A stretch of DNA of 41,537 nucleotides from Lachnospiraceae bacterium (GCA_017508825.1 JAFWRC010000173.1:1-41537), one strand, 5' to 3'. Shown: positions 1 to 8,095, counted from the first letter of the stretch. Notes: generated by a model from the sequence alone, not told the origin. Numbers and translations are program-made.

Positions 1-246
1 CAGCATGATCTGGCCGCATACCGGATCGATGCCCACGCGGTCAAGAGTTCCATGGCGACGGTCGGATTGAAAGCGTTCAGCGAAAGAGCCAAAAAGCATG
101 AGTTTGCCGCAAGAGATAACGATGCCGCTTTCATCGAGAAAGACGCAGAAACATTTATTGCCGACTATTTGGAAATTGTCGGGAAGCTGCATACATGCCT
201 TTCTCTTGAGAAGAAGGCGGCTGCGAAGCAGACGGATGAGGCGTAA
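1..246 (+). CDS. Hpt (histidine phosphotransfer) domain protein, C-terminal fragment
   Basis: The frame is open from the first base, so the gene starts outside the window; 81 codons remain. The fragment contains AHAVKSS, the phosphotransfer-helix pattern (H-x-x-K-S) of Hpt domains, with the candidate phosphorylated histidine at codon 12 (bases 34-36). The following residues are helical and charged, as in the second half of an Hpt four-helix bundle. Such domains pass phosphate between receiver domains, usually at the end of a hybrid histidine kinase or response-regulator protein; which one cannot be told here. The stop codon is 2 bases before the next gene, so the two are probably co-transcribed and translationally coupled. 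Assignment rests on the short motif and overall character, so it is moderately secure. Confidence 0.7.
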   Translation, partial: QHDLAAYRIDAHAVKSSMATVGLKAFSERAKKHEFAARDNDAAFIEKDAETFIADYLEIVGKLHTCLSLEKKAAAKQTDEA

Positions 247-248
247 AA

Positions 249-1460
249 ATGGACGAGAAGTTTTTAACCTCCGGACGTTTTGCGAAGATGGCAAAAGTAT
301 CGGTACGGACGGTAAGATTCTATGATAAACAGAATATCTTAAAGCCGAGTTACGTGAATGAAGCGACGGGGGCGCGATACTATACGGCAGAGGATCTGGT
401 AAAACTGCAGCAGATCCTTCTGTATAAATATCTCGGTTTTTCGCTGGATGAGATCAAGGAGCTGATGGTGAAGGCGGAGGACCAGAATTTTATGGTCGAT
501 TCCCTGAAACTGCAGCAGACACTGATCCGGGACAAGATCGATCAGATGCGTCTGGTGCAGAAGGCCATCGATGATACGCTCACGCTGTATGAAGAAGGCA
601 GTGAGATGAACTGGGACAATATGCTCCGGATCATCGAGCTGACCAGTATGGAGAACAGCTTAAACCGGCAGTATCAGAATGCAAGCAATGTATCCGCGAG
701 GATACGGCTGCACCGCCTTTATTCCGTAAATCCGGAAGGGTGGTTTCCCTGGCTGTTCAGACAGATGCAGTTGAGATCCGGAATGAAGATCCTGGAACTC
801 GGCTGCGGAAACGGCGCACTCTGGGTGGAAAACGCGGAGAAGATACCGTATGGAAAAGGAACAAAGATCGTTTTATCCGATATCTCCGGAGGCATGCTGG
901 CCGATGCTTCCCGGGCGATCTTTGCGGAGAAAAGCAATACGGATGCATTGAAAAAAGTGATCTCGTTTCATGAATTCGACTGCAACGAGATCCCGTATCC
1001 TGAAGATACCTTTGACGTGGTGATCGCCAATCATATGCTGTTTTACTGCGAGGATCCGGGAAAAGTGGCAAAAGAGATCCGGCGGGTATTAAAGGACGGA
1101 GGGACACTGTATGCCAGTACCTACGGCAGCCGTCACATGAGGGAGATCACGGAACTGGTCAAAGAGTTTGATGACAGGATTGAACTGGCGGCAACGGAAC
1201 TGTATCATATCTTTGGGCTGGACAACGGCGCAGGGATACTGGAGAAACATTTTGACATCGTAGAAAAGCATACGTATGAGGATGCGCTGGTCGTGGATAA
1301 GCCCGAGCCGTTACTGGAGTACATTATGTCCTGTCACGGCAACCAGAACCAGTACATCATCGACCGTTATAAGGAATTCCGGGCTTATGTGGAAAAGAAG
1401 ACCGGCAGAAAAAAGGGCTTTATGATCACAAAAGAAGCCGGATTGTTTGCGGCAAAATAA
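249..1460 (+). CDS. MerR-family regulator fused to a SAM-dependent methyltransferase
   Basis: This 403-residue protein joins two domains. Residues 1 to about 75 are a MerR winged helix (SVRTVRFYDKQNIL, then GARYYTAEDLVKLQQI), followed by the usual dimerisation helix to about residue 120. From about residue 160 it is a class I methyltransferase: motif I is ELGCGNG (183-189) and a later DVVIANHMLFY segment fits motif IV. MerR regulators normally twist a long-spacer promoter when the C-terminal domain senses a ligand; here the sensor would be an enzyme or SAM-fold domain. The start is supported by GAGG at 238-241. A MerR-type operator lies 28 bases downstream of its stop, in the promoter of the next gene, making that gene a likely target (inference). 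The methylated substrate is unknown. Confidence 0.85.
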   Translation: MDEKFLTSGRFAKMAKVSVRTVRFYDKQNILKPSYVNEATGARYYTAEDLVKLQQILLYKYLGFSLDEIKELMVKAEDQNFMVDSLKLQQTLIRDKIDQMRLVQKAIDDTLTLYEEGSEMNWDNMLRIIELTSMENSLNRQYQNASNVSARIRLHRLYSVNPEGWFPWLFRQMQLRSGMKILELGCGNGALWVENAEKIPYGKGTKIVLSDISGGMLADASRAIFAEKSNTDALKKVISFHEFDCNEIPYPEDTFDVVIANHMLFYCEDPGKVAKEIRRVLKDGGTLYASTYGSRHMREITELVKEFDDRIELAATELYHIFGLDNGAGILEKHFDIVEKHTYEDALVVDKPEPLLEYIMSCHGNQNQYIIDRYKEFRAYVEKKTGRKKGFMITKEAGLFAAK

Positions 1461-1488
1461 AAATTTTCAAAAATTTTCAAAAAAATAC

Positions 1489-1519
1489 TTGACGGTGACG
1501 TAACGTCACCCTGTATAGT
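1489..1519 (+). promoter_or_regulatory. MerR-type promoter with operator in a 19-bp spacer
   Basis: TTGACG (1489-1494) and TATAGT (1514-1519) are separated by 19 bp, longer than the sigma-A optimum of 17. The spacer region holds a perfect 8-bp inverted repeat, GGTGACGT (1494-1501) and ACGTCACC (1503-1510), around one central A. A long spacer filled by a dyad is the hallmark of MerR-activated promoters. It drives the dehydratase gene at 1577 and lies just after the MerR-methyltransferase gene, which is the obvious candidate to bind it. Confidence 0.75.
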
Positions 1520-1576
1520 GGTATCATCGAAACACGGACAATGCAATCTGTCAGATCTATGAAAGGAGATACTACA

Positions 1577-2599
1577 ATGACAATTATCGTAACAGGCGGC
1601 GCAGGTTTTATCGGCAGTAACTTTGTTTTCCATATGCTGAACAAGTATCCGGACTATCGCGTCGTTTGTCTGGACTGCCTGACCTATGCGGGAAATCTTT
1701 CCACACTGGCTTCCGTTATGGACAATCCGAATTTCCGCTTTGTAAAGGAAAGCATCACGGACAGGGAAGCGGTATATAAACTTTTCGAGGAAGAGCATCC
1801 GGATATGGTGGTAAACTTTGCGGCAGAGAGCCACGTAGACCGTTCCATTGAGAATCCGGGGATCTTCCTGGAGACCAACATCATGGGTACTTCCGTATTG
1901 ATGGATGCCTGCAGAAAGTACGGCATTCAGCGTTATCATCAGGTATCGACCGACGAAGTATACGGTGATCTTCCGCTGGACCGCCCGGATCTGTTCTTTA
2001 CCGAAGAGACACCGATCCATACCAGCAGCCCGTACAGTTCTTCCAAGGCAGGCGCAGACCTTCTGGTGCTGGCATATCACAGAACCTTCGGATTGCCGGT
2101 GACCATCAGCCGCTGCTCCAACAACTACGGTCCGTATCATTTCCCGGAGAAACTGATCCCGCTGATGGTGATCAATGCATTGCATGACAAGCCGCTTCCG
2201 GTTTACGGGGAAGGTCTGAACGTAAGAGACTGGCTGTATGTGGAAGATCACTGCAAGGCGATCGATCTGGTGATCCACAAAGGACGCGTCGGTGAGGTAT
2301 ACAATATCGGCGGACACAACGAGATGAAGAACATCGATATCGTGAAGCTGATCTGCAAGGAACTGGGCAAGCCGGAAAGTCTGATCACCTATGTGACCGA
2401 CCGTAAAGGACATGATATGCGTTATGCGATCGACCCGACCAAGATCCACAGCGAGCTGGGCTGGCTTCCGGAGACGAAGTTTGCGGACGGTATCAAGAAG
2501 ACGATCAAGTGGTATCTAGACAACAAGGATTGGTGGGAACCGATCGTTTCCGGCGAATACCGGAATTATTATGAAAAGATGTACGGAAACCGCGGATAA
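1577..2599 (+). CDS. rfbB: dTDP-glucose 4,6-dehydratase
   Basis: This extended short-chain dehydrogenase of 340 residues converts dTDP-glucose to dTDP-4-keto-6-deoxyglucose, the step leading to dTDP-rhamnose and other deoxysugars for cell-surface polymers. The NAD-binding loop GGAGFIGSN is at 7-15, the catalytic Asp-Glu pair in STDEVYGD is at 126-127, and the YxxxK pair is Tyr153/Lys157 in YSSSK. Length matches the family. An upstream in-frame ATG at 1541 exists, but AAAGGAG at 1562-1568 is placed correctly for 1577 and the Rossmann fold begins there. No rfbA, rfbC or rfbD partner is in the window, so it stands alone. Its promoter carries a MerR operator, which is unusual for this housekeeping sugar-nucleotide gene. 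Confidence 0.92.
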   Translation: MTIIVTGGAGFIGSNFVFHMLNKYPDYRVVCLDCLTYAGNLSTLASVMDNPNFRFVKESITDREAVYKLFEEEHPDMVVNFAAESHVDRSIENPGIFLETNIMGTSVLMDACRKYGIQRYHQVSTDEVYGDLPLDRPDLFFTEETPIHTSSPYSSSKAGADLLVLAYHRTFGLPVTISRCSNNYGPYHFPEKLIPLMVINALHDKPLPVYGEGLNVRDWLYVEDHCKAIDLVIHKGRVGEVYNIGGHNEMKNIDIVKLICKELGKPESLITYVTDRKGHDMRYAIDPTKIHSELGWLPETKFADGIKKTIKWYLDNKDWWEPIVSGEYRNYYEKMYGNRG

Positions 2600-2619
2600 A
2601 CAAAATCCGCAAGTTTTTG

Positions 2620-2643
2620 AGCGTTCCGCCTGCGGAACGCTCA
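2620..2643. repeat. Palindrome of the GCGTTCYGC family
   Basis: Arms GAGCGTTCCGC (2620-2630) and GCGGAACGCTC (2633-2643) form an 11-bp perfect hairpin with a 2-base centre just after the dehydratase gene. There is no good T-run on the plus side, so it is a poor intrinsic terminator. The core resembles the AGCGTTCTGC palindromes at 9642-9663, 37583-37604 and 39721-39742, so it is probably another member of the same dispersed family. Confidence 0.6.
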
Positions 2644-2670
2644 TTTATAAAGCAGCGCAATGAGGTGCCG

Positions 2671-2961
2671 ATGAAAACAAAAACAAAGATAGAGATCCTG
2701 TTTATCATCCGTATATGCCTGTGGATCACGGCATTGATCTCCACCGGTTACTGGGTCTGGTATTCCTTTAAACTTACCAATGTGGATAAGATCTTTGATC
2801 CGTATGAATATGCCGAGCTCCTGCGGCCGGTGCTTTATCCCTGTCTGCTCATCGCGCTTGCGGCGGTCGGGATCTCATTTGCCCTGTATGCACAGACAAA
2901 AAAACTGAAGGCAGTTTTGAAAAAGGAAATGTCACAGAAAAATGCGGATACTGAAGAATAA
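2671..2961 (+). CDS. Small two-helix membrane protein
   Basis: I do not recognise this 96-residue protein. It has a lysine-rich start (MKTKTK), a membrane helix at about residues 8-30, a short loop containing KIFDPYEYAELL, a second membrane helix at about 48-70, and a charged Lys/Glu-rich tail. Both termini probably lie in the cytoplasm. The frame is open from 2617, but those first codons lie inside the preceding palindrome; AGGTG at 2662-2666 supports the ATG at 2671. It lies between the sugar-nucleotide dehydratase and the dihydrofolate reductase, 27 bases before the latter, so it may share a transcript with it. No function can be inferred. Confidence 0.65.
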   Translation: MKTKTKIEILFIIRICLWITALISTGYWVWYSFKLTNVDKIFDPYEYAELLRPVLYPCLLIALAAVGISFALYAQTKKLKAVLKKEMSQKNADTEE

Positions 2962-2988
2962 AAAGGAAGCGGAGAGGAGATCGGAAAG

Positions 2989-3462
2989 ATGGTTGGTTTG
3001 ATCGTAGCGCGTTCAAAGAATAACGTGATCGGAAAGAACGGACAGATTCCCTGGAGGATCAAAGGAGAACAGAAACAGTTTAAGGAACTGACTACGGGCA
3101 ATGTCGTGGTCATGGGCAGAAAGTCCTACGAAGAGATCGGGCATCCCCTGCCGAACCGCTTGAATATCATTGTATCGAAAACGAAAAAGTTTGAAGGGGA
3201 AAACCTGCTCACGGCAGCTTCCGTGCAGGAGGCGGTCGAACTGGCAGGAGATAAGGACATCTATATCTCGGGCGGATACGGGCTGTACAAAGAAGCCATT
3301 CCGTTTGTGGATAAGATGTATATCACGGAAGTGGATCTGATCGTGGAAGACGGGGATGTCTTCTTTCCGGAATTTGATGCGGATGAATTTGAAAGGGAAG
3401 TCGGGGAGACCGGCGGCGATGAGGTGGAATTTACCCGGACGGTATACACCAGAAAGCACTGA
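2989..3462 (+). CDS. dfrF-like: Dihydrofolate reductase, DfrF/DfrA-like (Glu27 type)
   Basis: This 157-residue enzyme would reduce dihydrofolate to tetrahydrofolate with NADPH. Family marks are the N-terminal strand GLIVARSKNNVIG, IPW at 20-22, GRKSYEEIG, and the nucleotide-binding ISGGYGLYKEA. The catalytic acid is Glu27 in IKGEQKQFKELT rather than the Asp of E. coli FolA. From memory, Glu27 with the KGEQ..F pattern is shared with trimethoprim-insensitive DfrA1-type enzymes, and the whole protein reads much like enterococcal/streptococcal DfrF. GAGGAG sits upstream of the ATG. No thymidylate synthase gene is beside it, so it could be either the housekeeping enzyme or an additional copy. Resistance is an inference from sequence pattern, not shown. 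Confidence 0.85.
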   Translation: MVGLIVARSKNNVIGKNGQIPWRIKGEQKQFKELTTGNVVVMGRKSYEEIGHPLPNRLNIIVSKTKKFEGENLLTAASVQEAVELAGDKDIYISGGYGLYKEAIPFVDKMYITEVDLIVEDGDVFFPEFDADEFEREVGETGGDEVEFTRTVYTRKH

Positions 3463-3492
3463 ATGCCGGAGGCTTCCATACGGGAAGGGGAA

Positions 3493-3521
3493 ATGACAAC
3501 CGGCGGACGATATGTTATACT
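3493..3521 (+). promoter_or_regulatory. Sigma-A promoter for the GH39-GH43 pair
   Basis: ATGACA (3493-3498) and TATACT (3516-3521) are 17 bp apart, each one base off consensus. Transcription would start near 3528, giving a leader of about 60 bases before the GH39 gene. Confidence 0.5.
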
Positions 3522-3553
3522 TCTAAGGGACTGTTGATAATTCAGTTTTCGAT

Positions 3554-3568
3554 TTGGTAACGGTTCCT
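3554..3568 (+). promoter_or_regulatory. Candidate cre / LacI-family operator
   Basis: TTGGTAACGGTTCCT matches the catabolite-responsive element consensus WTGNAANCGNWNNCW at every fixed position except one (T for A at position 5). It lies downstream of the predicted transcription start and upstream of a plant-polysaccharide hydrolase gene, where CcpA or a LacI-type repressor would block elongation. This is pattern matching only. Confidence 0.4.
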
Positions 3569-3587
3569 GAAAAAGGAAGGGGGTTCT

Positions 3588-5093
3588 ATGAAGAAAGAAA
3601 AGATCACGGTAGATCCGGAAAACAGGGCGGTATTTAACAACCGTGTGGATTATTGTGTCGGTACCGGACGGCTCGGCCTGGCGCTGACGGAGGAATATCT
3701 TAAGGAACTGGCTTATGTCCAGGAGATGATCGGCTTTTCGTTCATCCGCGGACATGGCCTTTTTTCGGATGATGTATCCATTTATCATGAATATGAAGAA
3801 AACGGCGAAACCAAAGTCGAATACAACTATACCTACATCGACCGTATATTTGATGCCTATCTGAAACTGGGGATCCGGCCGTATCTGGAACTGGGCTTTA
3901 TGCCGGGACAGCTGGCAAGCGGCACCCAGACGATCTTTTACTGGAAGGGAAATACCACACCCCCCAAGGATTACGGAAAGTGGACGGATATGGTGATCGC
4001 GCTGCTGCAGCATCTGAAGGCGCGTTACGGTGAGGAAGAGGTGACCGGCTGGCCTATTGAAGTATGGAATGAGCCGAACCTGCCGGGCTTCTGGTACAAG
4101 GCCGATATGGACGAGTACTTCAAACTGTTTAAGGAAACTTTCCTGGCGATCAAGTCCTATGATGCACGTTTTCATGTGGGTGGTCCCGCCATCTGCGGTG
4201 TGCGGGATGCGGAATGGATCGAAGCGTTCCTGCAGTTCTGCCGGAAGGAAGGGATCCGGCCGGATACGATCACGCGGCATCATTACACTGTGGAGTTTCC
4301 GGAGAGGATCGGACATTATGACTATTCCAAACTGGAAGACCAGGAGATGCGTTTTGCAAACCTGCAGTCCACGCGGGATATCGTGGATTCGTTTGAGGAG
4401 TTTAAGGGACTGCCGATCTTCCTTTCGGAATTCAGCACGTCCTATACACCGAAGGGCGTGATCCATGATACAAACCTGAATGCGGCGTATCTGGCAAGAC
4501 AGCTGTCGGGGCTGGGGGATGTGAACTACGGCTATTCCTATTGGACCTTCGGTGATGTATTTGAGGAGCAGGGGGTACCGAATTCACTCTTCCACGGCGG
4601 ATTTGGTATGGTGGCGCATGGAAATATCCCCAAGCCGACCTTCTGGACCTTTTATTTCTATAAACAGCTGAAGCAGTTTGGCAGCGACTGCGTGTACCGG
4701 GACGACAAAGCGGTGATCGTAAAGAAGGATACGGGCTATGCCGGGATCCTCTGGAATATCGATGAAGAGGATTTTGTAAAAGAACTGGTGATCCCGGTAA
4801 CGGAAGACGGTGAGTATTCGCTGGTCACCAGGACCGTGGACGAGACCACCTGCAATCCGCTGAAACTGTGGCACGATATCGGGGAGCCGGCATATCCGAC
4901 AGCGGCAGAGACGGAACTGCTCCGGAGCGCCGCGAAGCCACTGGTGGGCAGCAGTATCGCAATTATTGAAGATAAGATGGCAAATGTGAGCATAGTCATC
5001 CGGAGAAACGGTGTAGTATACTTTACTCTGACCAGACGGAACGCCACACCGGATCGTGGTTATGACTATGAAAAGGTGCTTTCGTTCCATTAA
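3588..5093 (+). CDS. xynB: GH39 beta-xylosidase
   Basis: A 501-residue glycoside hydrolase family 39 enzyme that should release xylose from the non-reducing ends of xylo-oligosaccharides with retention. The (beta/alpha)8 barrel carries the acid/base Glu162 in WNEPNL and the nucleophile Glu281 in FLSEFSTSY, both in the usual sequence settings; a small beta-rich domain follows from about residue 370. There is no signal peptide, so it is cytoplasmic and acts on imported oligosaccharides. The strong RBS AGGAAGGGGG precedes the ATG. The GH43 lipoprotein gene starts 27 bases after the stop, indicating a two-gene operon with one enzyme inside and one outside the membrane. A candidate promoter and a candidate cre site lie upstream. 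Confidence 0.9.
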   Translation: MKKEKITVDPENRAVFNNRVDYCVGTGRLGLALTEEYLKELAYVQEMIGFSFIRGHGLFSDDVSIYHEYEENGETKVEYNYTYIDRIFDAYLKLGIRPYLELGFMPGQLASGTQTIFYWKGNTTPPKDYGKWTDMVIALLQHLKARYGEEEVTGWPIEVWNEPNLPGFWYKADMDEYFKLFKETFLAIKSYDARFHVGGPAICGVRDAEWIEAFLQFCRKEGIRPDTITRHHYTVEFPERIGHYDYSKLEDQEMRFANLQSTRDIVDSFEEFKGLPIFLSEFSTSYTPKGVIHDTNLNAAYLARQLSGLGDVNYGYSYWTFGDVFEEQGVPNSLFHGGFGMVAHGNIPKPTFWTFYFYKQLKQFGSDCVYRDDKAVIVKKDTGYAGILWNIDEEDFVKELVIPVTEDGEYSLVTRTVDETTCNPLKLWHDIGEPAYPTAAETELLRSAAKPLVGSSIAIIEDKMANVSIVIRRNGVVYFTLTRRNATPDRGYDYEKVLSFH

Positions 5094-5120
5094 CGAACAG
5101 GATCATACGGAGGCATGCGT

Positions 5121-6755
5121 TTGAAAAGAAGACATTTATCGACGGGCAGGATGATCTGCGGCATGGCGCTGGCAGGAACGCTGGGGCTTGCGGCCTGCGG
5201 GCAGCAGAACGCGCAGACCGCTGTACCGGAGGTGGTAACGGAACCGACAAAGGCAGAGGATGCCGGAGAAATATCAAATAATACAGCAGAGGAGGAAGAA
5301 GAGATGGATTATGCGAAATTATTCGGGGGCCTGGAGCTTGCAAAGAGCTACAAAGGTGTACAGAACAACAATCCCATCATTGAACAGCATTACGGAGCGG
5401 ATCCGTTTGCGATGGTATATGAGGATACCGTGTACTTCTATATGACCGCAGATGCTTATGAGTACAATGCGGCAAAGGAGATCAAGGAGAACAGTTACAG
5501 CAAGATCGCCAGCATTTATGTGGTATCCACAAAGGATATGATTAATTTTACGGATCATGGCGAGATCAAGGTGGCCGGCAAAGATGGTGTGGCAACCTGG
5601 GCAAAGAACTCCTGGGCACCGGCTGCAGCGTGGAAGATGATCGACGGCAAGCCGAAGTTCTTCCTGTATTTTGCGGATAACGGCGGCGGCATCGGTGTGG
5701 TATGCGCGGACAGTCCGGTGGGACCGTTCCGTGATGAACTGGGCAAGGGTCTGATCCGCAGGGATATGGAAAACTGCGGCAACGTGGAATGGCTCTTTGA
5801 CCCGGCGGTGCTGGTAGACGATGACGGAAAGGCATACATCTATTTCGGCGGCGGCGTACCGCAGGGCAAAGCATCCCATCCGATGACCGGAAGATGTGCT
5901 CAGCTGGGGGATGATATGATGAGCCTGGTGGATGTGCCGCAGGTGATCGATGCGCCGTACCTGTTTGAGGATTCCGGTATCCATAAATACAACGATACCT
6001 ATTACTATACCTACTGCAGCAATTTCAATGTGGATGAGGAAGGTACGAAGGAATACGGATTTGAAAACGGCGAGATCTGCGTGATGGAAAGCAAGAACCC
6101 GCTGGGGCCGTTTACCTTTAAAGAGCGGATCCTGAAGAACCCGGGTTATTACTATCAGGTAGGCGGAAACAATCACCACGCGATCTTCCAATTCAAGGAT
6201 CAGTGGTATATCACGTATCATACCCGTATGCTGGAGAAGGCACAGGGCATCCTGCATGGCTATCGTTCCACCAGTATCGAAGAGTTTACGATGGGTGAGG
6301 ACGGTACGATCGGCGATATCCCGATGACGAACGATACGAGAAAACAGGTGGGTACGATGGATCCGTATCAGACGATCAATGCGGCAACCTTTGCGGTAAT
6401 GGGCGGCGTAGACACTGCGCCGGCCGATGAAGTGAGCAAAGAATGCGGCTGCGGAAACATGCTTTTGACTGCGATCAACAGCGGCGATTTTGTGAAACTG
6501 CAGGGCGTGGATTTCGGAAGCACCGGTGCGAAGAAGGTGATCGCTACGGTAAAGACCAACGGACAGGAAGGTGCGATCCGTGTGAGTACCAAGGCAGCAA
6601 ACGGCGATGTGGCCGGTTACATCCCGGTAAAGGCGGAGGAAAACGAAACGACCGTGATCGAAGCAGAGCTGGACCAGAGCATTACCGGACTGCAGGATGT
6701 ATACTTCACGTTCTATGGGGAAGGATACGAGGTAGTAGACTGGCGGTTTGAATAA
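5121..6755 (+). CDS. GH43 arabinofuranosidase/xylosidase lipoprotein with C-terminal CBM6-like domain
   Basis: A secreted, lipid-anchored hydrolase of about 544 residues. A basic start, hydrophobic stretch and lipobox LAAC (Cys26) mark a type II signal peptide, followed by an acidic linker. The GH43 five-bladed propeller spans about residues 70-400, with candidate catalytic base Asp94 (ADPFAMVY), pKa modulator Asp227 (LFDPAVLVDD) and general acid Glu283 (LFEDSGIHKY). The last 110 residues are beta-rich and end in VVDWRFE, like CBM6 xylan-binding modules. Likely activity is removal of arabinose or xylose from arabinoxylan. Start choice: GGAGG at 5109-5113 is only one base from the ATG at 5115 but seven from an in-frame TTG at 5121, so I prefer TTG. 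Confidence 0.85.
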   Translation: MKRRHLSTGRMICGMALAGTLGLAACGQQNAQTAVPEVVTEPTKAEDAGEISNNTAEEEEEMDYAKLFGGLELAKSYKGVQNNNPIIEQHYGADPFAMVYEDTVYFYMTADAYEYNAAKEIKENSYSKIASIYVVSTKDMINFTDHGEIKVAGKDGVATWAKNSWAPAAAWKMIDGKPKFFLYFADNGGGIGVVCADSPVGPFRDELGKGLIRRDMENCGNVEWLFDPAVLVDDDGKAYIYFGGGVPQGKASHPMTGRCAQLGDDMMSLVDVPQVIDAPYLFEDSGIHKYNDTYYYTYCSNFNVDEEGTKEYGFENGEICVMESKNPLGPFTFKERILKNPGYYYQVGGNNHHAIFQFKDQWYITYHTRMLEKAQGILHGYRSTSIEEFTMGEDGTIGDIPMTNDTRKQVGTMDPYQTINAATFAVMGGVDTAPADEVSKECGCGNMLLTAINSGDFVKLQGVDFGSTGAKKVIATVKTNGQEGAIRVSTKAANGDVAGYIPVKAEENETTVIEAELDQSITGLQDVYFTFYGEGYEVVDWRFE

Positions 6756-6782
6756 GTTCATAGTCATTGCGAGCGCACAAGG

Positions 6783-6815
6783 GCGCATCTCCGACACGGA
6801 GGTGCGCTCTTTTAT
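6783..6815 (+). terminator. Intrinsic terminator after the GH43 gene
   Basis: GCGCATCTCC and GGAGGTGCGC pair around GACAC (one G-T pair), followed by a T-rich tract. It closes the GH39-GH43 operon. Confidence 0.75.
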
Positions 6816-6860
6816 CTTCAAAATATTTTTTTGCTATTTTTTATAATTAGTTTGTTTTCG

Positions 6861-6889
6861 TTGTAATATATTTCATTTTTTGATAAAAT
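6861..6889 (+). promoter_or_regulatory. Possible promoter for the REC-HD-GYP gene
   Basis: TTGTAA (6861-6866) and TAAAAT (6884-6889) are 17 bp apart in a very AT-rich stretch. AT-richness makes chance matches likely, so this is tentative. Confidence 0.35.
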
Positions 6890-6920
6890 AAATAAATAGT
6901 GAAGGATTGGGGGAACGGAT

Positions 6921-8033
6921 ATGGGGGACAGGAAAAAAATCCTAATGGTCGACGATGTATCCTTAAACCATGCAACGGCACGTAACGTGCTGGAGGATAC
7001 CTATGATCTGTATGAGGCCGATTCTGCCGCAAAAGCCTTTGAGATGCTGAAGGAACTGGAGCCGGATCTGATTCTTCTGGATGTGGTCATGCCGGAGATG
7101 AACGGTATGGAGATGCTCAAAAAGCTGAAATCCATCCCGGCATATAAGAACATCCCGGTGATCTTCCTGACCGCCGATACCAGCCCGGAGGCAGAAGTGG
7201 AAGGTTTCCAGCTGGGGATCGTGGATTACATTACCAAGCCGTTTGTGCCGATGGTAATGAAGAAACGTATCGAGACGCAGATCGAGCTCTCACAGTACCA
7301 GAAGAATCTGGAAGAGAGCGTTGAGAAAAAAGTCGCGGAAATGGAGCAGATGTATGATCTGATCGCGGTTTCCTTTGCGGGACTTGTAGAGTCCAGGGAT
7401 GGCGTGACCGGTGTGCATCTCAAGAACACTTCGCTTTATTTCTCGGTGTTTATCAGTCATCTGAAAGAGATGGCAAAGTATAAGGAATATCTGCCGCCTT
7501 CCGTGGTAAAGAAGGCATGCCGCAGCGCGCCGCTTCACGATGTGGGCAAGATCGCGATCCGTGACGCGGTTTTACAGAAACCGGCATCCCTGTCGTCAGA
7601 TGAGTTTGATGATATGAAACTCCATTCGGTGATCGGAGGCGAGCTCTTTGATTATCTGGAGAAACGGATCCCGGATCCGGAGTTTGCCCATATCGCCAGT
7701 GAGATCTCCAAATCTCATCATGAAAGGTGGGATGGGTCTGGTTATCCCTACGGGCTGAAGGGGAAGGAGATCCCGCTGCTGGCCAGGATCATGGCGATCG
7801 TGGATGTATACGATGCGATGACTTCCAAGCGGCCGTACAAAGAACCAATCTCACACGAGAAGACGATGGCCTACATCGCAGCGAACAGCGGTACCCAGTT
7901 TGATCCCGATCTGGTCAATGAATTCCTGGACATCAGCAATGTGATCAAGGAGTGTCTGGAGACGAAGGAAGAGATGATCGAGAAGCGGCAGTATTTCTCG
8001 ATGCGGGACATCCCGGGAAACCGGATAAAATAG
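6921..8033 (+). CDS. Response regulator with HD-GYP phosphodiesterase domain
   Basis: A 370-residue two-domain cytoplasmic protein. Residues 6-125 form a receiver with acidic pocket Asp11/Asp12, phospho-acceptor Asp54 (LILLDVVMP) and the conserved Lys in ITKPF. A coiled linker leads to an HD-GYP domain with the metal-binding pair HDVGK (His206-Asp207) and the signature HHERWDGSGYP. HD-GYP proteins hydrolyse cyclic-di-GMP (some act on cGAMP), so phosphorylation would lower second-messenger level. All catalytic motifs are present, unlike the paralogue at 32117. It is monocistronic: terminators lie on both sides and no cognate kinase is adjacent. The start follows GGGGG at 6909-6913. Confidence 0.9.
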   Translation: MGDRKKILMVDDVSLNHATARNVLEDTYDLYEADSAAKAFEMLKELEPDLILLDVVMPEMNGMEMLKKLKSIPAYKNIPVIFLTADTSPEAEVEGFQLGIVDYITKPFVPMVMKKRIETQIELSQYQKNLEESVEKKVAEMEQMYDLIAVSFAGLVESRDGVTGVHLKNTSLYFSVFISHLKEMAKYKEYLPPSVVKKACRSAPLHDVGKIAIRDAVLQKPASLSSDEFDDMKLHSVIGGELFDYLEKRIPDPEFAHIASEISKSHHERWDGSGYPYGLKGKEIPLLARIMAIVDVYDAMTSKRPYKEPISHEKTMAYIAANSGTQFDPDLVNEFLDISNVIKECLETKEEMIEKRQYFSMRDIPGNRIK

Positions 8034-8053
8034 TATAAACAGATTATGGAGAA

Positions 8054-8095
8054 ATCCCCACAAAGCGGTCGGGAATGGTTTTGTGGGGATTTTTT
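8054..8095 (+). terminator. Intrinsic terminator after the HD-GYP gene
   Basis: ATCCCCACAAA (8054-8064) pairs with TTTGTGGGGAT (8080-8090), followed by a run of Ts. Confidence 0.85.

Noticed and set aside
1385..2449. Long open frame on the minus strand opposite the dehydratase gene (about 354 codons).
   Set aside because: It is antisense to a gene with complete catalytic motifs, shows no recognisable domain, and arises from codon bias.
5319..6821. Minus-strand open frame of about 500 codons opposite the GH43 gene.
   Set aside because: No family pattern, His/Arg/Ile-rich shadow composition, and it runs through the GH43 terminator.
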